Assembly: GCA_910589075.1 (NCBI GenBank)
Contig: CAJUSK010000028.1
Span: 62,001 to 126,000, forward strand
Reading direction: 5' to 3'
Source of the DNA: an uncultured Lachnospiraceae bacterium
GTDB taxonomy: Bacteria > Bacillota > Clostridia > Lachnospirales > Lachnospiraceae
DNA length: 64,000 nt
In this document: in pieces, positions 9,160-18,730 of the stretch
Layout of the letters: every line of letters begins with the position of its first letter
Position numbering within the stretch: the stretch's first letter is position 1
The notes under the pieces: generated by a model
What the model was told of the DNA's origin: nothing
The model's input: the letters and a program-made list of their open reading frames with translations, nothing else
Databases searched by the model: none
Position numbers and translations under genes: made by a program

Positions 9160-10200
9160 ATGATGTGGTTGCATTTGGGACTTCTGGCGGTATGTACATG
9201 GATTCTTCCATTTTGCATGGGGCTTTTGCCCGTTCGTTATATGAAAGATGAACACAGATCCCTGGGGATGATCTGGCTGTGTGGATGGATGATGATGTTT
9301 GCGGTTTTTCAACTGCTGGCAGTTCCTTTTATTGTGTTTGAGGCGCCTTTTATGCTGGTGGTGCAGAGTTACACCATTGTCATCGGTATTCTGGCCATTA
9401 TTTTCCTGCTCCTTGGATGCGGCAGTATTCCGGTATGTCTGCGGAAAATCAGAGAGCACCGGCCGGAGAAGGAGCAGATTCCCATTATGGCGCTGGTACT
9501 GCTGCTGATTGGGATACAGCTTTTTTTTGCCTTTTATATGCAGTATCTGGATGGGGATGATTCTTTTTTTGTTGCCACGTCGCTGACAAGCCAGCATACC
9601 AACACTATGTATCGTTTTACGCCCTATTATGGTGCTGACGGTGAACTGGATATCCGCCATGCTCTTTCCACAGAGCCGATTTTTATGGCATGGCTTTCGG
9701 AAGTTACAGGCATCCATGTCACAGTGATCTGCCACAGCTACATCAGTATCCTGTTTCTGGTTCTTATGTTCTGCATTTATGTACAGGCGGGTAATCAGTT
9801 GTTTCCGTTGCAGAGGAAGAGTAAATGGCTGTTCCTCTTGTTTGTGAACATATGGTATCTTTTTGGCAATGTGTCCATTTATACGGCAGAAAGTTTTGCT
9901 TACACGCGTACATGGCAGGGAAAGGCCATGTTTCCGAATCTGATGGTTCCCACACTGTTTCTCTGGCTGCTGTATATGGCAAAGGACGAGATGGATGTGG
10001 GCGAATGGGCCATGTTGTTTGTGATTGTCATGTGTACGGCGTTTACCACAAGTACGGGTATTTTTACCGTCCCCATACTGCTGGGTCTGGCAGCCGTGTT
10101 GATGGCTGTGGAAAAGAAGAAGGTTATTTTGATCTTCCAGACGCTGGCCTGTCTTTTGCCATGTATTTTTTTCGGCCTGCTGTATCTGTTCCTGAAATAA
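9160..10200 (+). CDS. N-terminal half of a split polytopic membrane protein (DUF6077-like)
   Basis: 346 residues from ATG 9160; AGGAGG at 9149-9154 supports this or ATG 9163 rather than GTG 9133. About nine membrane helices and a loop with DGDDSFFVATS resemble the N-terminal half of long DUF6077-type membrane proteins, thought to be GT-C-like. The frame ends at TAA 10198-10200, right after a helix, while the rest of such a protein appears in another frame from 10256. Either a nonsense/frameshift event has split the gene or two subunits are made. A short stem (9110-9117/9126-9133) lies just upstream. Confidence 0.6.
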   Translation: MMWLHLGLLAVCTWILPFCMGLLPVRYMKDEHRSLGMIWLCGWMMMFAVFQLLAVPFIVFEAPFMLVVQSYTIVIGILAIIFLLLGCGSIPVCLRKIREHRPEKEQIPIMALVLLLIGIQLFFAFYMQYLDGDDSFFVATSLTSQHTNTMYRFTPYYGADGELDIRHALSTEPIFMAWLSEVTGIHVTVICHSYISILFLVLMFCIYVQAGNQLFPLQRKSKWLFLLFVNIWYLFGNVSIYTAESFAYTRTWQGKAMFPNLMVPTLFLWLLYMAKDEMDVGEWAMLFVIVMCTAFTTSTGIFTVPILLGLAAVLMAVEKKKVILIFQTLACLLPCIFFGLLYLFLK

Positions 10201-10255
10201 GGGGTTCTGTGCGGGAGAAATAAGAGGGAAAGAAAGAGAAGGATGGAGATAGGCC

Positions 10256-11101
10256 ATGGGCGAAATCATGAAGAGAACACTTACCATTTATCAGAATTAT
10301 GGCGGCGACAGTACCATGACAGTCATTGTTGCGGCGGCGATTCTGTACCTGTGGGTAACGGAAGAGAAAAAGGAGATCCGGATTCTGTTTGTACATTTGA
10401 CAGCGGGTATTACGGCGTTGTTTTTCTTTCCGCTGTTTGCATATGCAGCCATGCACTTTTTTCTGGATTCTCAGGTATACTACCGGCTGCTCTGGCTGGT
10501 TCCCATGGGGATGATTGTATCTTACGCGCTGGCAAGGGCAGTGAGTAAAATTGAAACCAGGAGAAAGCGGATTGTTATCAGTGGGGTATTTGTCCTGCTT
10601 TTGATGCAGAGCGGCAGTCTGGTATACCGGAATCCGCTTGTAACCAGAGCGGAAAATCTGTATCACCTGCCTCAGTCGGTTATTTCAGCGGCGGATGTTA
10701 TGCATGTGGAAGGCCGGGATGTAAAGGCGGTGGTGCCGGGGGAAATGCTGCAATTTATCAGACAGTATGATGCCAGCATCCATCTGGCTTATGGCAGAGA
10801 CGCTCTGATAGACGGCTGGAGCAACAATCCTCTGTATGAGGCCATGGAGGCAAATCCGGTCCGTTCGTTTGCCATTACCGACTATGCAAAGCAGCAGGGG
10901 GTCGAATATATTGTGCTTAGGGCAGGTACGCCCATCGCAGGCGGCAAACCAATCGGCAAATATGAGTTCAGTTACTTGACAACCGTGGATAATTATGACA
11001 TTTATATTTATGACAGGGCGGTCTTTGCCGAGGAAAAAAAGAGAGAATATGCATCCCTGGCGGATCCGGACAGGGAAGAAAACTATATACAGACTGAGTG
11101 A
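10256..11101 (+). CDS. C-terminal half of the split DUF6077-like membrane protein
   Basis: 281 residues: about four to five helices (to about residue 125) then a soluble outer domain of about 140 residues. TAG at 10250-10252 closes this frame directly upstream, so it cannot be a simple read-through from the preceding half. GGAG at 10246-10249 lies 6 bases before the ATG, so independent translation is possible; ATG 10268 is an alternative. The segment YYRLLWLVPMGMIVSYA is the sort of helix expected in the middle of an intact DUF6077 protein. Likely the remainder of a disrupted gene; whether it functions is open. Confidence 0.55.
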   Translation: MGEIMKRTLTIYQNYGGDSTMTVIVAAAILYLWVTEEKKEIRILFVHLTAGITALFFFPLFAYAAMHFFLDSQVYYRLLWLVPMGMIVSYALARAVSKIETRRKRIVISGVFVLLLMQSGSLVYRNPLVTRAENLYHLPQSVISAADVMHVEGRDVKAVVPGEMLQFIRQYDASIHLAYGRDALIDGWSNNPLYEAMEANPVRSFAITDYAKQQGVEYIVLRAGTPIAGGKPIGKYEFSYLTTVDNYDIYIYDRAVFAEEKKREYASLADPDREENYIQTE

Positions 11102-11113
11102 TGGAGGAAAAAT

Positions 11114-12124
11114 ATGGAGAAGTTTGATGCATCAAAAGTATATTTGATAACAGGCGGCGCCGGTTTTATCGGATTTCACCTGTCCAGAAAATTGCTGGAA
11201 CAGGGCGCGAAAGTAATCGGATTTGACAATCTGAATGATTATTACGAAGTATCTTTAAAGGAAGCCAGGCTGGACATCCTGAAGGAATTTTCCAATTATG
11301 TATTTGTGAAAGGAGATCTGGCGGATAAAGAGGCGGTATTTCATGTGTTTGAGACGTATCAACCGCAGATAGCCGTGAATCTGGGCGCACAGGCCGGCGT
11401 TCGGTACAGCATTGACAATCCGGATGCCTATGTATCTTCCAACCTGGTTGGCTTTTTCCATATCCTGGAAGCATGCAGACGGTTTGGCATTGAGCATCTG
11501 GTATTCGCATCTTCCAGCTCTGTGTATGGGGGCAATGAAAAAACGCCCTACTCGGTAGAGGATCAGGTTGACAGTCCCGTCAGTCTGTATGCCGCCACCA
11601 AAAAGTCCAATGAACTGATGGCCCATGCCTATAGTAAACTGTACGGGTATCCGGTGACGGGTCTGCGATTTTTTACGGTATATGGGCCCTTTGGCAGGCC
11701 GGATATGGCATATTATAAATTTACAAAGAAAATTATGAACGGAGAGCCCATTCAGATTTATAACAATGGGGACATGCTGCGGGATTTTACCTATATCGAC
11801 GATATTGTGGCAGGGGTATACAACATTCTCTGCAATCCCCCAATGACCAATGAGAAAGGCGTGGCATACAGAATTTACAATATCGGCAATCATCAGCCGG
11901 TAAAACTGATGGATTTTATCGAGACGCTGGAACGGTGTCTGGGCAAAGAGGCCGTGAAGGAGTACTATCCCATGCAGCCGGGGGATGTGTATCAGACATA
12001 CGCGGATGTTTCCGAACTGATGAACGATTATGGGTTCAGGCCGGATACTTCCATTGAGGAAGGGCTGTCAGCGTTTGTGAAATGGTTTCGGGCTTACTAT
12101 GAAGCCGGGCAGGACGGAAAATGA
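11114..12124 (+). CDS. NAD-dependent epimerase, UDP-glucuronate 4-epimerase-like
   Basis: 336-residue extended SDR: the NAD loop GGAGFIG is at 14-20, Ser triad residues at about 133-136 and YAATK (Tyr159, Lys163) form the catalytic set. The N-terminal FDNLNDYYEVSLKEARL and the TVYGPFGRPDMA stretch are typical of UDP-glucuronate 4-epimerases (CapI/GalE-like), which would supply UDP-galacturonate. RBS GGAGG at 11103-11107. Its stop overlaps the CotH start in an ATGA junction. The exact sugar cannot be fixed from sequence. Confidence 0.8.
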   Translation: MEKFDASKVYLITGGAGFIGFHLSRKLLEQGAKVIGFDNLNDYYEVSLKEARLDILKEFSNYVFVKGDLADKEAVFHVFETYQPQIAVNLGAQAGVRYSIDNPDAYVSSNLVGFFHILEACRRFGIEHLVFASSSSVYGGNEKTPYSVEDQVDSPVSLYAATKKSNELMAHAYSKLYGYPVTGLRFFTVYGPFGRPDMAYYKFTKKIMNGEPIQIYNNGDMLRDFTYIDDIVAGVYNILCNPPMTNEKGVAYRIYNIGNHQPVKLMDFIETLERCLGKEAVKEYYPMQPGDVYQTYADVSELMNDYGFRPDTSIEEGLSAFVKWFRAYYEAGQDGK

Positions 12125-14118
12125 AAAGAAGAAATGCCTGCTTTGTAATGCTTATGTTTTCTGTGTTGCTGCTTTGTGCGGGCGTACCGGCTTATGGCGA
12201 GCGGACAGTGGGCAATCTGTCCATGCCGGGGGTTAAGCCGTGGAAAGAGGAGGACGGGCAGATTTATGTATCTCTGCCCCTTTCCCGTTACAGACATAAG
12301 ACAATCCGTTTATGGCAAAATGTACAGGAAGAAAAATATTATCTCTTTCTGCCGGCCTTCTGGCAGGCAGGGGATGGGTTAAAACTATGGACGAAGGATC
12401 GGGCAGCCCTGTCAATTGACGGAGTGTCTCTGCCTTCCGGAAAAACAGATCGTCTGGATCCGGGGCTGCACAGTCTGGAGATAAACGGGCACAGTTATGT
12501 GCTGGAGGTTATGGTGTCTGCCAATATCCCGGCTCTGTTTATTGATATGGACGGAGGAAAACTGGAAGCGCTGTGGACAAAGCCCTATACCCAGCAGGCC
12601 GGGGCTGAGGCAATGCTCGTGGATACGGACGGCCTGGTGGAGATGGAAGGCAGAATCGCCGGACTGCGGGTCAGGGGCAATACATCGGCGGACTGGGTGA
12701 AAAAACCATATCAGATGACAATGAGCCAGTCCGTGGATATTCTCGGTATGGGAAGTGCAATCAAGTGGAATCTTCTCAGCAACTGGTCAGACCGGACATT
12801 GCTGCGCAATAAGATTACGTATGATATGGCGGCCGCGGCAGGGATGCCATATTCGCCGGAGAGCCGGTTTGTGGATTTGTATCTGAACGGCTCTTACGAG
12901 GGCTGTTATCAGATCTGTGAAAAGGTGGAAATCGGGCAGAGCCGTGTGGATATACGGAATCTGGAGGCTTATACCCTGTATGAGCCCAGTCAAGAAGAGC
13001 GGGATCTGGAAACCATAGCGGAACTGACAAAAGAGGATCCGGCTGCGGGCGGCGTGGAGGTTCTGGAAAACGGCATCAGCCTGCGGGGATATGATACACA
13101 GATAGGGACGGATGATGTGACCGGCGGCTATCTGTTGGAGATAGAACGCCCATCCCGTATTTATGCCAGCGCCAGTTTCTTTATTACGAAGAATGGACAG
13201 CCTGTTACGGTGAAACGCCCCAAATATGCGGACAGCAGAGAGGTGGAATATATTGCCGGTGTGTGGCAGACATTTGAAGATGCCCTGTATGCGGAAGATG
13301 GGATCAATCCGGGTACAGGCGTGCATTATACGGAATATATTGACCGGGACAGCTTTGTGAACAAGTACCTGGTAGAAGAAATTGTGCGGAATTATGACGC
13401 TTCTTCCACAAGCCAGTATTTTTATAAGGATGCGGACGCAACGGATATGCGTCTTTATGCGGGGCCTGTATGGGATTATGACATGAGTCTGGGCAATCCC
13501 ATTATGAATCCCAGAACCAATCAGAAGTATATCAGCAGTGTGAGTCCTTACGGCCTGTTTGCCGCTCTTCCCATGGATGATTTTTCCATATGGTATCGTC
13601 TGTATGAGCATGAAGACTTCCGGCAGGCGGCAGCAGGGGCATATGAGGATACATTCCTGCCTCTTTTGCGGGAACTGGAACATGGCCGGGTGGATGCGCT
13701 GGCGCAGGAACTGGAAAACAGTGCCCTTATGGACGGAACCAGATGGGGACGGAATAAGGGAGAGGATACCCGGAGCAGGCAGCAGGACTACTGGGAGAAT
13801 ATCCGGCATCTGGAAGACTTTATCAGAACAAGAGAGGGGTATCTGACCGGACTGTGGGTGGACGGCAGGGAATCCCGCAAGGTCTATCTGGACGGCGGTG
13901 ACGGGGATCTGTATATTTCCTATGTGGAAGGCCTGGTGGGAGATGTGCTGGAAGAGCCGCTGGCACCGGAGAAGGAAGGCTATACATTTGTGGAATGGCT
14001 CAATGGCTATACAAAGGAGCCATATGATTTTACCATGCCGTATGATGGCAGTGATCTGTACTTTGTGGCAAAATATCAAAGTGATGCCGATGGCAGTACG
14101 TTGATTGCCGGAGAGTAA
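12121..14118 (+). CDS. secreted CotH kinase family protein with C-terminal InlB B repeat
   Basis: 665 residues. Residues 1-25 form a signal peptide. The CotH kinase-like domain spans about 150-500: RVRGNTS and KWNLLSNWSD early, and VWDYDMSLGN with WDYD at 451-454, the metal-binding acidic motif of the CotH fold. Residues about 600-650 form a Listeria-Bacteroides repeat. CotH proteins phosphorylate protein or other targets outside the cytosol. The start overlaps the epimerase stop (ATGA). In many Clostridia CotH genes occur with VTC and DUF4956 genes; here those lie 30 kb away at 43215-44620. Confidence 0.85.
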   Translation: MKRRNACFVMLMFSVLLLCAGVPAYGERTVGNLSMPGVKPWKEEDGQIYVSLPLSRYRHKTIRLWQNVQEEKYYLFLPAFWQAGDGLKLWTKDRAALSIDGVSLPSGKTDRLDPGLHSLEINGHSYVLEVMVSANIPALFIDMDGGKLEALWTKPYTQQAGAEAMLVDTDGLVEMEGRIAGLRVRGNTSADWVKKPYQMTMSQSVDILGMGSAIKWNLLSNWSDRTLLRNKITYDMAAAAGMPYSPESRFVDLYLNGSYEGCYQICEKVEIGQSRVDIRNLEAYTLYEPSQEERDLETIAELTKEDPAAGGVEVLENGISLRGYDTQIGTDDVTGGYLLEIERPSRIYASASFFITKNGQPVTVKRPKYADSREVEYIAGVWQTFEDALYAEDGINPGTGVHYTEYIDRDSFVNKYLVEEIVRNYDASSTSQYFYKDADATDMRLYAGPVWDYDMSLGNPIMNPRTNQKYISSVSPYGLFAALPMDDFSIWYRLYEHEDFRQAAAGAYEDTFLPLLRELEHGRVDALAQELENSALMDGTRWGRNKGEDTRSRQQDYWENIRHLEDFIRTREGYLTGLWVDGRESRKVYLDGGDGDLYISYVEGLVGDVLEEPLAPEKEGYTFVEWLNGYTKEPYDFTMPYDGSDLYFVAKYQSDADGSTLIAGE

Positions 14119-14132
14119 TTGGGAGGCGGAAT

Positions 14133-16262
14133 ATGATTCTTTTCTTATGCATCATCAGCCTGTTTCTGTGGGCGTACAGTATACAGAAGGCAGAGCCGGG
14201 CATTGGCCTGATCAGGCTGTCAGTCTTTTCGCTGTGCGGTTTTTTCTTTCTGTACACCATAGTCAGCGCCGGATTCTTTTGGGTGGATGTATTTGCATTT
14301 GTGCCCGTGCTGCTGGTCTGTACGGGTCTGGAGGCGATTCTGGCGGTGTGGCTGTCTCTGCGGACATGGAGCCGGATGGAAGCGTCAGATGGCGGCGCCT
14401 TCCTGCGGAGTCTGTGCATGCAGGTGTCTTTTGACGGGAAACGCTGTCTGATCCCTCTTGTCATCGGTGCGTTGGCGCTGCCCTTTACATGGAATAAATT
14501 CGAACTGTACAGTATGGGGCAGGACCAGGGCACATACCAGGTAAAAGCCCTTGCCCTGATGGCCTATGATACCCATAATTATATGGAGATGGAAGAGTTT
14601 ACAACACTGGAGACGCCGGAAGAGCGGCAGAAGTATCTGGATTTTGTCTATGGACAGAACAATCTGTATCTGCCCAGGGTGATTGAGGAAACGGAAAGGG
14701 ATGCAGCCCATTTTGACAGAATTGTGGGGACGATACATGGACTTCCCACCTATTCGGCCCTTCTGGCATTGTGGGGGATGTTGTTTGGATATTCCCATAT
14801 GATCGGGGTACAGACAATTTTGTATCTGTGTTTTCTGTTCCTGATCTATTTTTTGACAGAGAATGTGGGGCTGGGACGGCGCTCCTCCTGTCTGGTGACA
14901 GCGCTGGCGGCATTCAGCCCCATTGTGGTGTGGTGTTCTAAATCTTCCCTGACAGAGCTGGGACTGGCAGTGATATTTGCCGTTTTTTTGTATACGCTCA
15001 CAGGGCCGAAGGAGACTGCTTATCTGGCAGGGATACCGCTGGCGGCATTTGCCTTTTTTCACATCAGTATTTATGTGTTTATGCCCATTCTGGTGATTGT
15101 ACTGTTGATGATGTATATGCTGGATGGCAACAGGGGCTGGCTGGTTTCTTTGCTGGTTACGCTGGCCGGGTATCTGCTCAGCGCCTTCTGGTCTTTTTCC
15201 ATTGCGCCTTACTATTCGTATGGGAATTACAGCGTTTTGTGGAAACTGACCCGCAACCTCATCAATGAGAAGAATATTCAAGTGGTCATTGTGGTATTGT
15301 GCGGTATACTTGCAGCGCTGGCGTTGTTTTTGATGAGCGGCAGGGGGGAGGCATTTGCCGGATGCATCAGAAAGGGATTGAGCGAAGTTCGTGGCGGCCG
15401 TGTCCTTCTGTCCATCGGGGTACGTGTGTCGCTGGCAGGATCGGTATTGTTTTTTATATATAAGGGGATTATTCAGGGAGAGTATATCCGGTATTGCCAG
15501 TATTTGCAGATCAGCACATATATCTACATGACAGGCTTGCTCCTGATTCCGTTTCTGTATCTCTGGCTGTTGTTGCGGCCACTGGACGGATGGAAAGATT
15601 CCAGGCTGTCTGCGTTGACGCTGCTGTTTTTTTACTGTGTCATTGCGTACTCTATGTTTATGCGGCTGGAGGTATTGTTCTATTATTATTATGCAAGGTA
15701 TGTGACCATCTTCCTTCCGGTTGTGTTTCTGCTCTCTGCCATCTTGCTGGAGCAGGCGGACAGCAAGGGAAGGGCAGGCATATGTGTGATGGGGCTGGCG
15801 CTGATTTCGTTTATGCCATATGATGTGGGTCTGATTACCCAGAAAGACCATACCCGATGTGAATGGGAGGTACTGGGAGATATATGCGAGGATATTACAG
15901 AGGAAGATGCTTTTATCACCGGTCCGGACGAGCAGCAGATCGTGTTTATCTTTCCTGTGAAACTGTTAACGGGATGTGATGTATATTATGCTGATGAAAA
16001 TCTGGGTGCACAGATAGAAGGGCTTGCCGGCCGGTATCGGAATGTGTACTATCTGGATTATGACGGCGAACTGGAAAGAAAGATGGAAGAGGATAAAAGC
16101 TGGCAGGATGCCTCTCTTTCTGTGAAGAAGGTATATACCAACTGGAATCATTTAAGTCACCTGGATTATTTTAACATAACCAATCCGCTGACACCGATTC
16201 CCCTGAATTATGTGGAGTATCGTCTGAAGCTGTCTCTGCATGAAATCAGCAAACCGGAGTGA
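14133..16262 (+). CDS. large GT-C-like membrane glycosyltransferase candidate
   Basis: 709 residues with about 13-15 membrane helices and a soluble C-terminal domain of about 130 residues. After helix 4 the loop SMGQDQGTYQVKA places an Asp (131) where GT39/GT83-type GT-C enzymes keep their catalytic acid. No Pfam-level signature is certain. RBS GGGAGG before ATG 14133. It ends 13 bases before the DPM-like GT2 gene at 16276, the usual pairing of a polyprenyl-phosphate-sugar synthase with a GT-C acceptor enzyme. Function inferred from topology and pairing. Confidence 0.6.
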   Translation: MILFLCIISLFLWAYSIQKAEPGIGLIRLSVFSLCGFFFLYTIVSAGFFWVDVFAFVPVLLVCTGLEAILAVWLSLRTWSRMEASDGGAFLRSLCMQVSFDGKRCLIPLVIGALALPFTWNKFELYSMGQDQGTYQVKALALMAYDTHNYMEMEEFTTLETPEERQKYLDFVYGQNNLYLPRVIEETERDAAHFDRIVGTIHGLPTYSALLALWGMLFGYSHMIGVQTILYLCFLFLIYFLTENVGLGRRSSCLVTALAAFSPIVVWCSKSSLTELGLAVIFAVFLYTLTGPKETAYLAGIPLAAFAFFHISIYVFMPILVIVLLMMYMLDGNRGWLVSLLVTLAGYLLSAFWSFSIAPYYSYGNYSVLWKLTRNLINEKNIQVVIVVLCGILAALALFLMSGRGEAFAGCIRKGLSEVRGGRVLLSIGVRVSLAGSVLFFIYKGIIQGEYIRYCQYLQISTYIYMTGLLLIPFLYLWLLLRPLDGWKDSRLSALTLLFFYCVIAYSMFMRLEVLFYYYYARYVTIFLPVVFLLSAILLEQADSKGRAGICVMGLALISFMPYDVGLITQKDHTRCEWEVLGDICEDITEEDAFITGPDEQQIVFIFPVKLLTGCDVYYADENLGAQIEGLAGRYRNVYYLDYDGELERKMEEDKSWQDASLSVKKVYTNWNHLSHLDYFNITNPLTPIPLNYVEYRLKLSLHEISKPE

Positions 16263-16275
16263 TGGGAGGTACAGT

Positions 16276-17262
16276 ATGAAACTGATTATTCAAATTCCCT
16301 GTCTCAATGAGGCGGAGACACTGGAAATAGCCCTGAACGATCTGCCCAGGCAGATTGACGGGATTGATGAGATTGAATATCTGATCATCAATGACGGCAG
16401 CCGGGACAATACGGTGGAAGTGGCAAGGAACTGGGGTGTGCATCACATTGTCAGTTTCCCACGAAATAAAGGGCTTGCCAGAGGGTTTATGGCAGGGCTG
16501 GATGCGGCGCTGCGGCAGGGGGCGGACATCATCGTCAATACGGATGCGGACAATCAGTATTGTGGCGAGGATATTGCCAAACTGATCCGTCCCATTCTGG
16601 ACGGAGAGGCGGAGGTGGTCATAGGGGAGCGCCCCATAGATGACACGGAACATTTTTCACCGCTCAAGAAAAAGCTGCAACATCTGGGCAGCTTTGTGGT
16701 GAGAAAAGCCTCCAAAACAGACATACCCGATGCACCCAGCGGTTTCCGCGCATACAGCCGGGATGCCGCCATGCATATGAATGTGGTGAATGAATATACT
16801 TATACACTGGAAACAATTGTGCAGGCCGGCCGGAACCGGATGGCCATTACGTCTGTGCCGATTCGCACCAATCCGGAATTGCGCAGTTCCAGACTGTTTA
16901 ACAGTATGGCTTCCTATGTGAAACGTTCTATGATGACGATTTTGCGGGCGTTTATGATGTACCGGCCGATGCTCTGTTTTACACTGGTGGGCGCAGTGCC
17001 TTTTCTGGTGGGACTGGGAATCGGGATACGATTTCTTGTATTTTATTTTACCACAGGGGGTTCCGGTCATGTACAATCGCTGATTTTGGCCTGTACATTA
17101 ATGATTTTGGGGTTTATGACATGTATTATCGGCCTGCAGGCGGATGTGATTGCCGCCAACCGGAAGATATTGGAGGATGTGCAGTATCATTTGCGCAGGC
17201 TGGAGTATGATATATTGAATCAGGAACAGAAAAAAGAGGAAACAAAGAAAACATCTGATTAA
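16276..17262 (+). CDS. DPM-like GT2 polyprenyl-phosphate sugar synthase with two C-terminal helices
   Basis: 328 residues from ATG 16276 (GGGAGG at 16264-16269). IPCLNE 7-12, NDGSRD 39-44 and NTDADNQY 88-95 are the nucleotide-sugar and metal sites; two helices at about 240-270 and 278-305 anchor the C-terminus. Same class as the gene at 1474 but not closely similar, so a second lipid-linked sugar may be made. Terminated by the perfect stem at 17248-17275. Confidence 0.88.
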   Translation: MKLIIQIPCLNEAETLEIALNDLPRQIDGIDEIEYLIINDGSRDNTVEVARNWGVHHIVSFPRNKGLARGFMAGLDAALRQGADIIVNTDADNQYCGEDIAKLIRPILDGEAEVVIGERPIDDTEHFSPLKKKLQHLGSFVVRKASKTDIPDAPSGFRAYSRDAAMHMNVVNEYTYTLETIVQAGRNRMAITSVPIRTNPELRSSRLFNSMASYVKRSMMTILRAFMMYRPMLCFTLVGAVPFLVGLGIGIRFLVFYFTTGGSGHVQSLILACTLMILGFMTCIIGLQADVIAANRKILEDVQYHLRRLEYDILNQEQKKEETKKTSD

Positions 17263-17275
17263 TATCAGATGTTTT
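17248..17275. terminator. perfect bidirectional terminator
   Basis: Arms of 12 bases, 17248-17259 (AAAACATCTGAT) and 17264-17275, pair perfectly around TAAT. A-run and T-run at the ends let it serve both the GT2 gene and the convergent GT4 gene, whose stop codons lie within it. Confidence 0.85.
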
Positions 17276-18431
17276 CAATCATATGGCAGTATTTTTCCGC
17301 GATCACACTGTAATCAAACCGGGCAGCTGTTTCCAGAGAAGCCTGAGACAGTGTGCGGCGGAGGGCGGGATCCCGGATAAGGCGGTTGATATGGGCTGCC
17401 AGTTGCTTTTCATCCCGTTCCGGCGCCAGCAATCCGTTTTCACCGTCTCTGATAATGTCCGTGATGCCGCCGGAACGGCTGGCCACAACAGGCAGCCCGG
17501 ATGCCATGGCTTCCAGAATGACAAGGCCGAACCCTTCCACATCGCCGCCTTTGGCTGTGACGGACGGGGCTACGAACAGATCGGAAGAGGCGTAGATGGT
17601 TCTGAGTTCTGTGTGGGGCCTGGGGCCGAGAAAGCGTACCTTATCCTTCAGATGAAGCTCACTGACCAGTGCGTGGCAGGTATGTTCCAGAGGCCCGCCT
17701 CCGGCAATCACCAACAATCCTTCCACATACTGCATTGCCCGGATCAGATAGACAGTCCCCTTTTTTTCCGCCAGCCGTCCTGCAAACAGAATAACCGGCA
17801 GGCTGCCCTGAGAAAAGAAGTTTTCTTTTCGGTTTGCCGGGGTAAAATAAGCGGTATTACAGCCCATGGGGATAATCCGGGCGTTCAGGTATCCGTAAGT
17901 CTGCTCCAGGATGGTCTGCAGATGGCGTGATACCACGCTGACGGCTCCTGCCCTTTGCAGACAGCGCTTTTTCAGCAGATAAAACAGAGATTTGTTCAGC
18001 TCCGCCACGTCCCCGCCGTGTCCGGTTACAAGAAAGGGCTTCTTGCAGAATGCGCTGAGAATGCCCTGGGGAATCAGCCAGTGGGCGTGGACACAGTCGA
18101 ATTTCTTTTCATACTTGCGCAGATTCAGAAACAGCGCCAGCATCAGAAAAGGAACGAGGAAAATCCGGATTTTTTTCTCTTTGATCCGGGGGACGATGGC
18201 GCCGGGGTAGCAGAGGGTTTCCCATGCATGTATGGGAAAATAATGATACCGGATGACGGAAATGCCTTCCAGTGTTTCAGAATCCGCAGCGCCGACGGCA
18301 GCAGGCACCAGTACCGTAATATCATAATATTTGCTTAAACCGATGGCATAATCCAGAATAAAACGGGGTTCCGTATCATCCCTCCAACGGGGAAACGTGG
18401 ATGCGGTTACAAGTAGCTTCTTTTTTTTCAT
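17265..18431 (-). CDS. GT4 family glycosyltransferase
   Basis: 388 residues from ATG 18431 (AAGGAGGAC just upstream rules out longer starts). The N-terminal half has TASTFPRWRDD and a His-containing VTGHGGDV loop; the C-terminal half has FAGRLAEKKG and the EX7E motif EGFGLVILE (Glu about 299 and 307), both typical of the GT-B fold retaining GT4 family. A cytoplasmic enzyme that adds a sugar to a lipid-linked or soluble acceptor. It stands alone on the minus strand with its own promoter. Confidence 0.9.
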   Translation of the reverse strand: MKKKKLLVTASTFPRWRDDTEPRFILDYAIGLSKYYDITVLVPAAVGAADSETLEGISVIRYHYFPIHAWETLCYPGAIVPRIKEKKIRIFLVPFLMLALFLNLRKYEKKFDCVHAHWLIPQGILSAFCKKPFLVTGHGGDVAELNKSLFYLLKKRCLQRAGAVSVVSRHLQTILEQTYGYLNARIIPMGCNTAYFTPANRKENFFSQGSLPVILFAGRLAEKKGTVYLIRAMQYVEGLLVIAGGGPLEHTCHALVSELHLKDKVRFLGPRPHTELRTIYASSDLFVAPSVTAKGGDVEGFGLVILEAMASGLPVVASRSGGITDIIRDGENGLLAPERDEKQLAAHINRLIRDPALRRTLSQASLETAARFDYSVIAEKYCHMIENI

Positions 18432-18453
18432 GATGCTGTCCTCCTTGCATAGT

Positions 18454-18483
18454 ATTATAATATGAAAGTTTTCAAATAGTAAA
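18454..18483 (-). promoter_or_regulatory. promoter of the GT4 gene
   Basis: On the minus strand TTTACT (18483-18478), 18-base spacer, TATAAT (18459-18454), 23 bases before the ATG at 18431. Confidence 0.55.
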
Positions 18484-18510
18484 CGGAAATCATCAGATTC
18501 ACTTATTCTT

Positions 18511-18710
18511 GGCAATGGAAAGTTCGCAAAATGTGTTTCTATTGTTCACGACAATAGAAAGTTCGCAAAGCATGCTTTCTATTGTTCACGACAATAGAAA
18601 GTTCGCAAAGCATGCTTTCTATTGTTCACGACAATAGAAAGTTCGCAAAGCATGCTTTCTATTGTTCATGACAATAGAAGACTCGCGGAGCATGGAGTCT
18701 ATTGTTCTAC
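18511..18710. repeat. five tandem 40-bp hairpin repeats
   Basis: Period is exactly 40 bases. Copies start near 18511 (degenerate), 18551, 18591, 18631 (near identical) and 18671 (diverged). Each unit is an inverted repeat: ACAATAGAAAG, 13-base loop, CTTTCTATTGT. In the fifth copy the inner stem has changed on both sides (ACTC with GAGT), so pairing is kept. A solo copy sits at 23423-23457. No spacers, so not CRISPR. It lies between the GT4 promoter and the flippase start. Confidence 0.9.
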
Positions 18711-18730
18711 CCAAAGAAAGGGAGATATGT

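Noticed and set aside
12787..14079. 430-codon minus-strand open frame
   Set aside because: Antisense to the CotH gene, which has signal peptide, motifs and RBS.
14385..15851. 488-codon minus-strand open frame
   Set aside because: Antisense to the 709-residue membrane protein; Gln/His-rich composition typical of a shadow frame.
18511..18710. Possible CRISPR array
   Set aside because: Units are contiguous with only a 5-base linker between stems, no unique spacers, and no cas genes nearby.
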